Of a stretch of 64,000 nt of DNA, positions 52,637-61,286 are shown piece by piece. The stretch spans positions 1,550,001 to 1,614,000 of the forward strand of contig CAWKFM010000005.1 of the NCBI GenBank assembly GCA_963849065.1, read 5' to 3'. Each line of letters opens with the position of its first letter. Within the stretch, counting starts at the first letter, position 1. Source of the DNA: TOLSYN sp963849065 (GTDB taxonomy: Bacteria; Acidobacteriota; Terriglobia; Terriglobales; Acidobacteriaceae). Made by a program: the position numbers and the translations under genes. The notes beneath the pieces were generated by a model. It saw only the letters and a program-made list of their open reading frames with translations. It was not told the DNA's origin and did no database searches.

Positions 52637-54982
52637 CTACCGCACGTTGACGATGGCCTGCGAGCCGGCTGCGTCAACGGAGACGTTGTTCGGGTCCAGC
52701 ACGACCGCTTTGTCCACCGTCACGCTTCCCTGGCCCGCCGCCTTGGCCATGAACGACAGCGTAAACAGCGGCCCGGCTGGCGTCACTCCGCCCGATCCCG
52801 GCGGCCTCATCACGGAAACATGCACGATACCTTTTTCCGCATCGTCCCGGTTCACCAGCGCCACCGCCGCGCCGTCCTTGGACAAAGCTCCGGCGTTGGA
52901 CACATTCAACAATCGCATCACCTTCGGGTCGTAATTGATCTGCACCGGCACGCTGAACACATTCTGCCCACCGTTCAGAACCACGTTAAGCGCGAACATC
53001 GATCCCGTTGCCTGATTGACCATAGGCGGATCCAGGCTCAGCACCGGGCCCGGGTGGACGGACGACGCGCCATTGCTGCCTCCCGTTCCGTTCGACGCTC
53101 CCGGGGTCCCGGCAGGTGGGTTCGGTGCAACTGGTGTAGGTGTAGGCGCAGGTGCCGCTGCGGGAGGCACGCTGGGCGACCCGCTGGGCACGGTGGCCGG
53201 AGCTGCCGTTTCCGGAACCACCGCCGAAACGTGCCGCAACTCCACTACGTTCTGCGTACCGATGCTGATCGACCTGACGTTCAAAGCATCCAGGTCCAGG
53301 CGGCGTACCACGTGCGGAATCAGCGCAAACACCGTCTCGGTATCGGTCTTCGACTTTTGCCCCTGCCCAAACAGATACTTCATGACTGGAATCTGGTCCA
53401 GCCAGGGAAGCCCGTTCATACTCCAATTGGCATCGTGCTCCAACATGCCGCCGACCAGGCTAACCTCGCCGTCGCGCAGACGGATTTCGTGGTCGATCTT
53501 GCGCTGTCCGATGACCGGTTCGGTCAAGCCGCCGATCGTCTGGTAGCTGTCGATGTCGGAGACCTCGAGCGATATCTTCAGGCTGACGTCTTCGTTGTTG
53601 TGGATGTGGGGCGTCAATTCGATGTTCACGCCCACGTCCTGGTATTGAAACTGCGTCTGGGTCAGCGCCGTTGCCGTCAGGGTGGAACTGGCCGTACCCA
53701 CTGCGATCGGCACCCGTTCGCCGATCTTCAGCGTGGCCTTCTGCCCATCCACCGAGCGGACCTGCGGACGCTGCAGGACCGTGGTATTGCTGTCGGACAT
53801 CAGCGACGCCACGCTGATCGACGGAATCGAGATCGCAAAATCGGTCGCGTTCAGATTGACCAGGTTGTTCAACGTCAGCCCTGAGGTGGTCGTCGAGGGG
53901 GTCGTAGTCGAGGTCGAACTGGTGGTGCTGGTGTTGGTGGGACTTTGCAGCGTAATCGTGGGATTCGCGGTACCGCCCTGGAAGGGATACTGAATGCCGA
54001 GCTGCAACAACTTCGTCTTGCTCACCTGCATCACCACCACGTCCACCACGACCTCGGGCTTGGCCTTGTCCAGGTTGTCGATCAGCAGCTCCGCCAACGC
54101 CACCTGGTCGGGCGTGCCGCGCATCACGATCGCGTTCTCGGCCGGAAACTGCTGCACCCGCTCCACCCGCAGGATGGTGCGGATCAGGTTGGCCACGTCC
54201 TGCAGTTCGCTCACGGTGGAAAAATTATTCAGGTAGAAGGTGCGCAGCACCTGCTGCTCCAGCTCGGTGCGTTTGGCCTGGGTGTCCTGCGCCACAAAAA
54301 TCGTGTTCGGCGTCACCGGACGCCAGAACGTGTGCGATTCCAGCGCCACGATCTGCAGCGCCTGCTCCAGCGTAACCGCGTTCAGTTCCACGTGAATCCG
54401 CTTCGAAGTGTAGTCCGGATCAAACAGCACGTTGATGCCCGCCAGCTTGCCGATGGTCTCGTAAACCGTCTTGGAATCCTCCGACAGCTTGAGCGTCAGC
54501 GGCGTCTGTGAAATCGGGGCCAGTTGCACCGGCCCCGCTGCGTTTTGCGCCGATTCGCTCAGCCCCTCCGGCGGCGCTTGCGAGGTCGGCTTGCCCGCCG
54601 GCTGCTGCGCCTTATCGATCAGCTTCTGGGTGCGCTCAATTTCCTGCAGCGCGATGCCGCTCGAGGCATCGATCATCACCGCCAGCTGAAACTCCTTCAG
54701 CGCCTCGCTTAGCTTGCCTTCCTCGCGCAACTGCTGGCCGTGATGCACATGCGCGGCGGCCGCCAGAAACTTGCTGCGCTCATAGGCGGCGCGGTAGTCG
54801 GTTTTTTCCGGACGCAAGTCGTAGGCCTGCTTAAAGTACACATAGGCCTCTTCGTATTGTTGCCGGTCTTCAGCCTTCTGTCCTTTGTCGTAGAGCGATC
54901 GTGCATTGTCGTGGGCAAATGCCGGAATCGTGGCCCAGAGCGCGATCAGCAGTATCAGGTATCCGCAGTGAAACCGTTTCAT
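52637..54982 (-). CDS. Secretin (GspD/PilQ-like) with a C-terminal cohesin domain
   Basis: A 781-residue outer-membrane secretin. Order: signal peptide (ending AFA), TPR-like region (about 25-120), STN/AMIN-like N-domain (about 165-240, VYETIGKLAGINVLFDPDYTSKRIHVELN), NolW-like N domain, then the secretin pore, with LTPHIHNNEDVSLKISLEVSD, IGQRKIDHEIRLRDGEVSLVGGML and LPWLDQIPVMKYLFG. A Pro/Ala-rich linker (about 600-640) leads to a cohesin-like domain (about 642-781; ALNVVLNGGQNVFSVPVQINYDP, GIVHVSVMRPPG). Fusion of a cohesin to a secretin is unusual. It is first in an operon with two pseudopilins. Confidence 0.93.
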   Translation of the reverse strand: MKRFHCGYLILLIALWATIPAFAHDNARSLYDKGQKAEDRQQYEEAYVYFKQAYDLRPEKTDYRAAYERSKFLAAAAHVHHGQQLREEGKLSEALKEFQLAVMIDASSGIALQEIERTQKLIDKAQQPAGKPTSQAPPEGLSESAQNAAGPVQLAPISQTPLTLKLSEDSKTVYETIGKLAGINVLFDPDYTSKRIHVELNAVTLEQALQIVALESHTFWRPVTPNTIFVAQDTQAKRTELEQQVLRTFYLNNFSTVSELQDVANLIRTILRVERVQQFPAENAIVMRGTPDQVALAELLIDNLDKAKPEVVVDVVVMQVSKTKLLQLGIQYPFQGGTANPTITLQSPTNTSTTSSTSTTTPSTTTSGLTLNNLVNLNATDFAISIPSISVASLMSDSNTTVLQRPQVRSVDGQKATLKIGERVPIAVGTASSTLTATALTQTQFQYQDVGVNIELTPHIHNNEDVSLKISLEVSDIDSYQTIGGLTEPVIGQRKIDHEIRLRDGEVSLVGGMLEHDANWSMNGLPWLDQIPVMKYLFGQGQKSKTDTETVFALIPHVVRRLDLDALNVRSISIGTQNVVELRHVSAVVPETAAPATVPSGSPSVPPAAAPAPTPTPVAPNPPAGTPGASNGTGGSNGASSVHPGPVLSLDPPMVNQATGSMFALNVVLNGGQNVFSVPVQINYDPKVMRLLNVSNAGALSKDGAAVALVNRDDAEKGIVHVSVMRPPGSGGVTPAGPLFTLSFMAKAAGQGSVTVDKAVVLDPNNVSVDAAGSQAIVNVR

Positions 54983-55201
54983 TGCAATCCTTCATACAAC
55001 AAAGAAGATGATCCCGCGGGCGTGGCTCTGGCTACAGCCAAGGAGAGCGGGCAAAAACACTTCATCGATGGGGCGATTATAACATCGCTCCGCCGGGCCA
55101 ATCCCAGCTAAGTCATCGCGCTGTGTTAGGATACAGAATTCGCAACAACGCGCAAGCGCGTCCGGAAAGCCAACAGACAACTTCCGCCGCAGGATCTCAG
55201 C
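54983..55201. promoter_or_regulatory. Divergent spacer between the secretin and smpB
   Basis: 219 bp with no gene; it should carry promoters for both the secretin operon (minus) and smpB (plus). No unambiguous hexamer pair or repeat is visible. Confidence 0.4.
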
Positions 55202-55729
55202 ATGGCCCGGCACCAACTACTGCCAACGCAGTCCAACAAGCCGCAGAACGTCAAGCGCGACCCGGTCGCCAGCGGCGAGCGCGATGCCTGCGTCAACCGC
55301 GCCGCATCGCACGACTATTTTCTGCTGGAACGTTACGAAACCGGCATTGCCCTGCGCGGAACCGAAGTCAAATCCATCCGCGCCGGCCAGGCCAATCTCA
55401 AGGATTCCTTCGGCCTTATCAAGGATGGGGAGCTGTTTCTCCTCAACGCTCATATTGGGATCTACGCACCGGGCGCACAATTCAACCACGAGACCCAGCG
55501 CACCCGCAAGCTCCTGGTTCATCGCGCCCAGATCCTCAAGCTCCACGCCGCCGTCCAGCAGAAGGGACAGACCCTCATCCCCACCCGGATGTATTTTAAG
55601 AATGGCCGGGTCAAAGTGGAACTGGCCGTCGCCAAGGGCAAACAGCTCTGGGACAAGCGCGAGACCGAACGCCGCCGCACCGCCGACAAGGAAGCCCGCG
55701 ATGCCGTCGCCCGCAGCCGAAAATCCTGA
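55202..55729 (+). CDS. smpB: tmRNA-binding protein SmpB
   Basis: A 175-residue SmpB, needed with tmRNA (ssrA, not in this window) to rescue stalled ribosomes. The core is HDYFLLERYETGIALRGTEVKSIRAGQANLKDSFGLIKDGELFLLNAHI, then HRAQILKLHAAVQQKGQTLIPTRMYFKNGRVKVELAVAKGKQLWDKRETERRR, and a basic C-terminal tail that enters the A site. It starts with an N-terminal extension of about 30 residues compared with other SmpB. Confidence 0.95.
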   Translation: MARHQLLPTQSNKPQNVKRDPVASGERDACVNRAASHDYFLLERYETGIALRGTEVKSIRAGQANLKDSFGLIKDGELFLLNAHIGIYAPGAQFNHETQRTRKLLVHRAQILKLHAAVQQKGQTLIPTRMYFKNGRVKVELAVAKGKQLWDKRETERRRTADKEARDAVARSRKS

Positions 55730-55780
55730 ACCGGAAAGCACTTTTGGCAAGTTCTGAATCTGATACAGAGAAAGGTTCGC

Positions 55781-57295
55781 ATGAAGATCGCAATCTCCCA
55801 ATCTGTACCCTCCACCATCGAAACCCCGTTGCTCGTCCTCCCCGTCGCCGATCACGGAGACAAGACTCCGCTTCCCGCGCTGCTGGCCGCCGATCCGGCG
55901 CTGCAGGCTTTGGCCGCGCCGCTCATCGCCGCCGCCGACCTCACCGGCAAGTTCGTCGAGCCGGTGTGGGACCTCTCACCCGCCGGAGTCTCGGCCCAGC
56001 GCATCCTCTACCTCGGCGCCGGCAAGCGCGATAAATTCTCGCTCTCCCAGCTGCGCAGCCTCGCCGGAGCCGCCGCCCGCGCCGCCAAGTCCAAAAATAT
56101 CAAGTCCTTCGTCCTGGTTTTGCCCGAGGCCTTGCCCGAACTTTCTCAGATTTCCGCCGCCGCGCAGGCCGCCGTAGAAGGCATCGTCGCCGGTGACTTC
56201 GACGTGGACACCTACCGCAGCGACCGCAAGGATCAGGCGCTCACCGATGTCACTCTCGCCATTCCGGAAAAAGCCGACGCAGGAGCCGTCTTCCAGGCCA
56301 TCGCCGAGGGCGCCATCCTTGCCGAGTCGCAGAACTTTACCCGAGCTCTTGCCCTGGAACCCAGCAACCTGATGACCCCCGCCATGCTCGCCGACCATGC
56401 CCGCGCCATGTGCAAGGAAGTCGGCCTGGCCTGCGAGGTGTACGGTCCCGACAAGCTCCGGGAACTTAAGATGGGAGCCTTCCTGAGCGTCTCGCAAGGC
56501 TCGGAGGAAGAGCCCCGCCTGGTCGTCATGCGCTACGAGCCCGCCGACGCACCCGCCTCGCCCATCCTCGGACTGGTCGGCAAGGGTATCACCTTTGACT
56601 CAGGCGGCATCAGCATCAAGCCCGCCGACGGCATGGAAAAGATGAAGTACGACATGTGCGGCGCCGCCACCATGATCGGAGCCATGCGCGCCATCGCCCT
56701 GCTCAAGCCGAACGTGCGCGTCATCTCCATCCTCTGCTGCAGCGAGAACATGCCCGACGCCAAGGCCCAGAAGCCCGGCGACGTGCAGTTTGCCATGAAC
56801 GGCAAATCCATCGAGGTCATCAACACCGACGCCGAAGGCCGTCTCGTTCTGGCCGACGGTCTCTGCTACGCCCGCCAACTGGGAGCCACCCACCTGATCG
56901 ATGCCGCCACCCTCACCGGCGCCGTCGTCGTGGCCCTGGGCTATCACAACGTCGGCGTATTCACCAATAATGACGGCTTTGCCGGGCAGCTCATGGAATC
57001 CGCCCAGCGCAGCGGAGAGAAGATGTGGATGATGCCAGTCGATGCCGACTACTTCGACCACATCCGCTCGGACATCGCCGATATTAAAAACACCGGCGGA
57101 CGCTGGGGCGGAGCCATCACGGCCGCCATGTTCCTCAAGGAGTTTGTCGAGGACACTCCCTGGGTCCACCTCGATATCGCCGGCACTGCCTGGCTGGAGG
57201 AGAACAAGGCCTGGATGCCCAAAGGTCCCAGCGGCGTCGCCGTCCGCACCCTGGTGGACTTCGCCCGCCATCTCCCAACCAACCCATCGAAATAA
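55781..57295 (+). CDS. pepA: Leucyl aminopeptidase (M17)
   Basis: A 504-residue M17 aminopeptidase. It removes N-terminal amino acids, using two metal ions. The catalytic domain has VGKGITFDSGGISIKPADGMEKMKYDMCGAATMIGAM and the signature NTDAEGRLVLADGLCYA; metal ligands D/E and the Lys/Arg of these motifs are intact. It starts 51 bp after smpB, same strand. A large hairpin follows. Confidence 0.95.
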   Translation: MKIAISQSVPSTIETPLLVLPVADHGDKTPLPALLAADPALQALAAPLIAAADLTGKFVEPVWDLSPAGVSAQRILYLGAGKRDKFSLSQLRSLAGAAARAAKSKNIKSFVLVLPEALPELSQISAAAQAAVEGIVAGDFDVDTYRSDRKDQALTDVTLAIPEKADAGAVFQAIAEGAILAESQNFTRALALEPSNLMTPAMLADHARAMCKEVGLACEVYGPDKLRELKMGAFLSVSQGSEEEPRLVVMRYEPADAPASPILGLVGKGITFDSGGISIKPADGMEKMKYDMCGAATMIGAMRAIALLKPNVRVISILCCSENMPDAKAQKPGDVQFAMNGKSIEVINTDAEGRLVLADGLCYARQLGATHLIDAATLTGAVVVALGYHNVGVFTNNDGFAGQLMESAQRSGEKMWMMPVDADYFDHIRSDIADIKNTGGRWGGAITAAMFLKEFVEDTPWVHLDIAGTAWLEENKAWMPKGPSGVAVRTLVDFARHLPTNPSK

Positions 57296-57321
57296 ATGTT
57301 TTGAAATGGGCCGGTCGAAAC

Positions 57322-57367
57322 AGCTTAAGGGGTTAGGACCAAGTTACTACCCCCTTAAGCTATTTTC
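57322..57367 (+). terminator. Terminator-like hairpin after pepA
   Basis: Arms AGCTTAAGGGG (57322-57332) and CCCCTTAAGCT (57351-57361) pair perfectly over 11 bp, loop 18, then ATTTTCTT. It lies 26 bp after the pepA stop. The loop is long for a terminator. Confidence 0.6.
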
Positions 57368-57442
57368 TTGATTTACTGCAAATTCTCAAAAGATTTATGA
57401 TGCGTGCTGAGTGCGTACCATGCCCAATGCTTAGGAGCTCTC

Positions 57443-57643
57443 GTGCAGCCCGTGAAGACGCGTGTAACCTACGACCCCAACGGCGCCTTCGACTGCAAGT
57501 ATTGCGGACATAACACCGCGCTCCGCTCGCATCGCAAATACTTTTTCGAGTTCCTCCGCACCCGCCTGACCGGCATGGTTCCCTTCCGCTGCCACCATTG
57601 CAAACGCCGCTTCTGGGCCATCATCGACCCCCGCGACATCTAG
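57443..57643 (+). CDS. Small zinc-ribbon protein
   Basis: A 66-residue protein with two CxxC pairs, CKYC (about residue 18) and CHHC (about residue 51), forming a zinc ribbon: FDCKYCGHNTALRSHRKYFFEFLRTRLTGMVPFRCHHCKRRFWAI. The basic middle suggests nucleic-acid contact. GTG start at 57443 with AGGAG 5-6 bp upstream; I do not recognise a family. Confidence 0.6.
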   Translation: MQPVKTRVTYDPNGAFDCKYCGHNTALRSHRKYFFEFLRTRLTGMVPFRCHHCKRRFWAIIDPRDI

Positions 57644-57675
57644 CAAAGCTGCATCCGGCGCGCCGCGCCGAAACT

Positions 57676-59685
57676 CTACATCACCGCCGGCGTCGGAATC
57701 CCCATCACTGCCATGGCCGCCATCAGCTCTCTCCGCACCACCGCCGCGGTGGCCAGCAGCAGAGCCTTCCGTCCCGCGTCCTCTTCCGTCAGAATGTGGT
57801 GCTTGTGGTAGAAGTTGTTGAACTGCTGTGCCAGCTGAAAGGCATGCTTGGTCAGCGCCGCCGGCTCGGTCGTGGCAATGCACTGCTCGATCACCTTGGC
57901 GGTTTGTCCCGCCGTCAGCCACAGCGACCACAGGTCATCGTTGTCGGTAAACGCATCGGCGGCCAGTGCCGCTTCTTTCAGCACCTCTTCCGGCACAATC
58001 CCCGCCTTGCGGAAGATGTTGGTGGCCCGCACCACCGCATACTGCACATATGGCCCAGTCTCGCCTTCGAACGACAGCGCCTCGCGGAAATCAAAGGCGA
58101 TCACCGACTGCTTGGTGAACTTCAGCATGAAGTAGCGCAGCGCGCCAATCGCAATCTGCGTGGCGATTTCGCGCCGCTCCGCCTCGCTCCGTTCCGTCTG
58201 CCGCGCGTCCACTTCGCTCTTGGCCGCCTCAATCAGTTTGTCCAGCAGATCGTCGGCCTTCACTCCGAATCCCTTGCGTCCGGAGACCTCGATGTAGCTA
58301 CGCTGCTGATCCTCTTCGGAAACCGTGTATCCCAGCTCCATCGCGCAGCGCGGCGTCAGCGCAACCATCTCATAGCTGAAGTGGGTGTAGCGCGCCGCCT
58401 CGGCCTCGTGACCCATCAGCAGAATCGCCTGCTTCACCGTCTCCTGCGGATCGCTCTGCCGCGCGTCGATCACGTTGTAGATCGCCCCCGCGCCGCCAAA
58501 GTGCGGAGCTCCCGGCTCAGTGTCCTTGGGATCGCACGAGATCCAAACCGCCCGCCCGTCGGCATACTCATAAAATTTCCGGTAGCCAAAATCCAGCCCC
58601 AGCAGCCCGAACTTCCACATGTGGTACGCAATGTCCTTGCCCACATACCCCACGGTTCCATTGGAGCGCACGATGACCTTGGCATCTTCGTCCGGCCCCT
58701 CGCTCGCGTCGTCCTTCGTCCGTCCCGGACGCGTCATCACCCAGCAGCCCTTGTTCTTGCCATGCTCCTCGAAGTAAAGAACCCCGGTCTGCTTCAGCTT
58801 TTCGAACGCGGCGGCCCAGAAGTGCAGGTGCAGAATGTCGCTCTCCTGCGGCAGAAAGTCGTATTCGATATCCAGACGGCGCATCGTCTCCAAATGCCGC
58901 CGCAGCACGGCCATGGAAATCATCTGCGCCAGCTCAGCCGTGGCATTGCCGCCGGTTTCCAGAGCGTGCAGCGTATCGCGCCGCGCCTGCAGGTTCGCTT
59001 TGTCGGCCTCATACCACTGCGAAACCTTGGCATACAGATCCCAGCAGTAGTAATCGAAACGCCCTTCCCTTCCGGCGATCAGCGCTTCAATCTCCGCCTT
59101 CGACTTTTTCGCCATCCGCTCGAATCCCACCACCACATCGGCCACCTGCACGCCCGTGTTGTCGATGTAGTTCTGCACGTCCACCTGGTAGCCTGCCGCG
59201 CGCAGCAGCCGCACCAGCGTGTCGCCCAATATCGAGTTGCGCAGGTGCCCAATGTGCGCCGCCTTGTTGGGATTGATCGACGTATGCTCCACCAGCACCT
59301 TGCCCCTTGCGCCCGCGGCCGGGTGCCCCATCCTAGCCTGCTGTTGGCTAGGGTGGGGTAGTTGACTCTGACTTTGATCCTCTGCCTTCGCCACCAGCTC
59401 CGCCGCCTGTGTCCTGTCCAGCTTGGCGTTGATGTATCCCGCTCCGGCCACCTCGAACTTTGCAAAGCCCTCCGGCAGCGTCATCTCCGCCACAATCTCG
59501 TCGGCGATCTTGCGCGGGGCCTTGCGCAACGTCCGTGCCAACTCAAACGAAACCGGCAGCGCGAATTCGCCCAACTCGATTTTGGGCGGCTGCTCCACCA
59601 CGATGTTTGCCAGTTCAATACCATATTTCTGCTTCAGGAAGGCGCGCACTTGCGCAATCAGGCGGTTCTGCAATAAAAGATACAC
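57676..59685 (-). CDS. argS: Arginyl-tRNA synthetase with a palindrome-derived insertion
   Basis: A 669-residue class I synthetase that charges tRNAArg. It begins with the Arg-tRNA N-terminal domain (about 1-85); the HIGH motif is residues 144-147 (AAHIGHLRNS). The catalytic core and DALR anticodon domain (C-terminal, VQYAVVRATNIFRKAG) are intact. Between the N-domain and the core, residues about 95-121 (QSQSQLPHPSQQQARMGHPAAG) are encoded by a palindromic repeat element (59326-59358) and its flank, which normal ArgS lacks. The start is GTG. Confidence 0.93.
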   Translation of the reverse strand: MYLLLQNRLIAQVRAFLKQKYGIELANIVVEQPPKIELGEFALPVSFELARTLRKAPRKIADEIVAEMTLPEGFAKFEVAGAGYINAKLDRTQAAELVAKAEDQSQSQLPHPSQQQARMGHPAAGARGKVLVEHTSINPNKAAHIGHLRNSILGDTLVRLLRAAGYQVDVQNYIDNTGVQVADVVVGFERMAKKSKAEIEALIAGREGRFDYYCWDLYAKVSQWYEADKANLQARRDTLHALETGGNATAELAQMISMAVLRRHLETMRRLDIEYDFLPQESDILHLHFWAAAFEKLKQTGVLYFEEHGKNKGCWVMTRPGRTKDDASEGPDEDAKVIVRSNGTVGYVGKDIAYHMWKFGLLGLDFGYRKFYEYADGRAVWISCDPKDTEPGAPHFGGAGAIYNVIDARQSDPQETVKQAILLMGHEAEAARYTHFSYEMVALTPRCAMELGYTVSEEDQQRSYIEVSGRKGFGVKADDLLDKLIEAAKSEVDARQTERSEAERREIATQIAIGALRYFMLKFTKQSVIAFDFREALSFEGETGPYVQYAVVRATNIFRKAGIVPEEVLKEAALAADAFTDNDDLWSLWLTAGQTAKVIEQCIATTEPAALTKHAFQLAQQFNNFYHKHHILTEEDAGRKALLLATAAVVRRELMAAMAVMGIPTPAVM
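59326..59358. repeat. Palindromic element inside argS
   Basis: Arms CCCCATCCTAGCC (59326-59338) and GGCTAGGGTGGGG (59346-59358), 13 bp with one wobble, loop 7. The outer GGTGCCCCA form matches the intergenic copies at 19761, 22686 and 63354, but here it lies in frame within a gene. Confidence 0.75.
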
Positions 59686-59805
59686 AATGGTCCCTTGCTG
59701 TCAGCGGGCCCTCGCAAGCCCGCGCGATGATTGGTCAAACTACGATTGTAAGGGATCAGCGCGGGACTTGCTCTCGATTGCCGTCGCCTTGGCCCTTGCT
59801 CTTAT

Positions 59806-59841
59806 ACTTTGAAACCTCTGAAACTTTGAAACCTGCTCTCC
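59806..59841. repeat. Octamer array (G/A)GTTTCAA, copy F
   Basis: ACTTTGAAACCTCTGAAACTTTGAAACCTGCTCTCC between argS and larC. The 220-bp divergent spacer otherwise contains only the larC promoter region; the tail CCTGCTCTC is the same as in copies D and E. Confidence 0.85.
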
Positions 59842-59905
59842 GTTTGCCCCAATCGCGGCGTGCCTCCTATACTTGAAGTTCGGGCCAACGCCCATTGGAT
59901 GTGCA

Positions 59906-61273
59906 ATGCGGATTGCCTACCTGGATTGTTTCTCCGGAATCAGTGGCGACATGTTTCTCGGCGCAGCCGTGGACACCGGTGTCCCTCTGGAGAAGCTACA
60001 AAACGTCGCCTCGACACTCGGTCTCAACACCGGACTAGCCGCACATCGAACCGAGCGCGGAGGTCTTGCCGCGACCAAAATCGATGTCCTCGTCCACGGC
60101 CGCGCTGACCATCCGATCGACGAGCAGCCCCACAATCACGAGACGGCGCATTCGCACCCGCACTCCCACGCGCACGAAGCAGAGCCTGGCCATGAAGCCG
60201 CGCACGCGCCCCACGTCCATCGCGGACTGAAAGAGATCCGCGAGATCATCGCACGCGCTCCCATCAGCGCCAGTGCGCAGGCCTTTGCCCTTAAAGCCTT
60301 CGAACTGCTCGCCCAGGCCGAGGCCAAGATTCACAATCAGCCCGTCGAGTCCATCCACTTCCACGAGGTCGGCTCCGAAGACGCCATCGTGGACATCGTC
60401 TGCGCAGCCGTGGCCGTCGAGGCCATCGCCGCCGAGCGCTGGTACTGCTCCGCCCTCAACGTGGGCAGCGGCACCGTCCGTTGCGCTCACGGAGTCCTGC
60501 CCGTCCCCGCGCCCGCCACCGCCGAGTTGTTGCGCGGAGCGCCCGTGTATTCCTCCGGCATTGCCAAGGAACTGCTCACCCCCACCGGTGCGGCCATCCT
60601 GCGCGCGCTCGACGTGCGCTTCGAGCCGCTTCCCCGCATCATGCTCTCCGCCACCGGCTACGGAGCCGGAGCCCGCGACTTCCCTGGCTCGGCCAACGTC
60701 GTCCGCCTCCTTATCGGAGAATCTGAGTACGGGTGGTCCACATCAGCGCCAGCCTCATCGGCGCAAATGTGGGGTGCAGACAACGCCGACACCATCACGG
60801 TTCTTGAAGCCAATCTCGACGACATGAATCCGCAGCTGTTCTCCTACGTGCAGCAGAAACTGCTCTCGGCCGGCGCGCTCGATGCCTTTGGCGTCCCCGT
60901 GCAAATGAAAAAAGGCCGTCCCGGAATCATCTTCACCGTACTCGCCTCGCCGACCGATGCCGAAGCGCTGGCCCATATTCTGCTCACCGAAACCACCACC
61001 CTCGGCGTCCGCATGCGCCAGGAGCAGCGCCGCATCCTGGCCCGCGAGCACGTCACCGTGAAATCGCCATGGGGACCCATCCGCGTCAAGCTCGGACGCC
61101 TGCACGGAGAAGTTGTAAACTGCGCTCCTGAGTTCGAGGACTGCCGCAAAATCGCCGAAGCAACCGGCGTGCCTCTCAAAACTGTTCTGCAGGAGGCCAT
61201 GCGACTCTTCCTGGCGCTTGAGGCTCCTCGCGAAGTTTTATCCCGCAGCACCTCTAAAAGTATTTTGTCCTGA
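59906..61273 (+). CDS. larC: LarC-type nickel-insertion protein
   Basis: A 455-residue LarC (DUF111). LarC inserts Ni into the pincer cofactor of lactate racemase, using CTP. It opens AYLDCFSGISGDMFLGAAVD; the body has VESIHFHEVGSEDAIVDIVCAAVAVEAI, LLTPTGAAIL, and VLEANLDDMNPQLFSYVQQKL. A His-rich segment (eleven His in residues 76-105) probably binds nickel. Residues about 278-290 (STSAPASSAQMWG) are encoded by a palindromic element. No larA, larB or larE is in the window. ATG at 59906. Confidence 0.92.
   Translation: MRIAYLDCFSGISGDMFLGAAVDTGVPLEKLQNVASTLGLNTGLAAHRTERGGLAATKIDVLVHGRADHPIDEQPHNHETAHSHPHSHAHEAEPGHEAAHAPHVHRGLKEIREIIARAPISASAQAFALKAFELLAQAEAKIHNQPVESIHFHEVGSEDAIVDIVCAAVAVEAIAAERWYCSALNVGSGTVRCAHGVLPVPAPATAELLRGAPVYSSGIAKELLTPTGAAILRALDVRFEPLPRIMLSATGYGAGARDFPGSANVVRLLIGESEYGWSTSAPASSAQMWGADNADTITVLEANLDDMNPQLFSYVQQKLLSAGALDAFGVPVQMKKGRPGIIFTVLASPTDAEALAHILLTETTTLGVRMRQEQRRILAREHVTVKSPWGPIRVKLGRLHGEVVNCAPEFEDCRKIAEATGVPLKTVLQEAMRLFLALEAPREVLSRSTSKSILS
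60737..60774. repeat. Palindromic element inside larC
   Basis: Left arm TCCACATCAGCGCC (60737-60750), loop of 9, right arm GGCGCAAATGTGGGG (60760-60774), two or three mismatches. It resembles the CCACATCTGCC elements at 19684 and 21408 and ends with GGTGC; here it is in frame within the gene. Confidence 0.6.
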
Positions 61274-61286
61274 TCGAGAGATTCGT

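Noticed and set aside
57598..59361. 587-residue plus-strand frame across argS
   Set aside because: Shadow of argS on the other strand.
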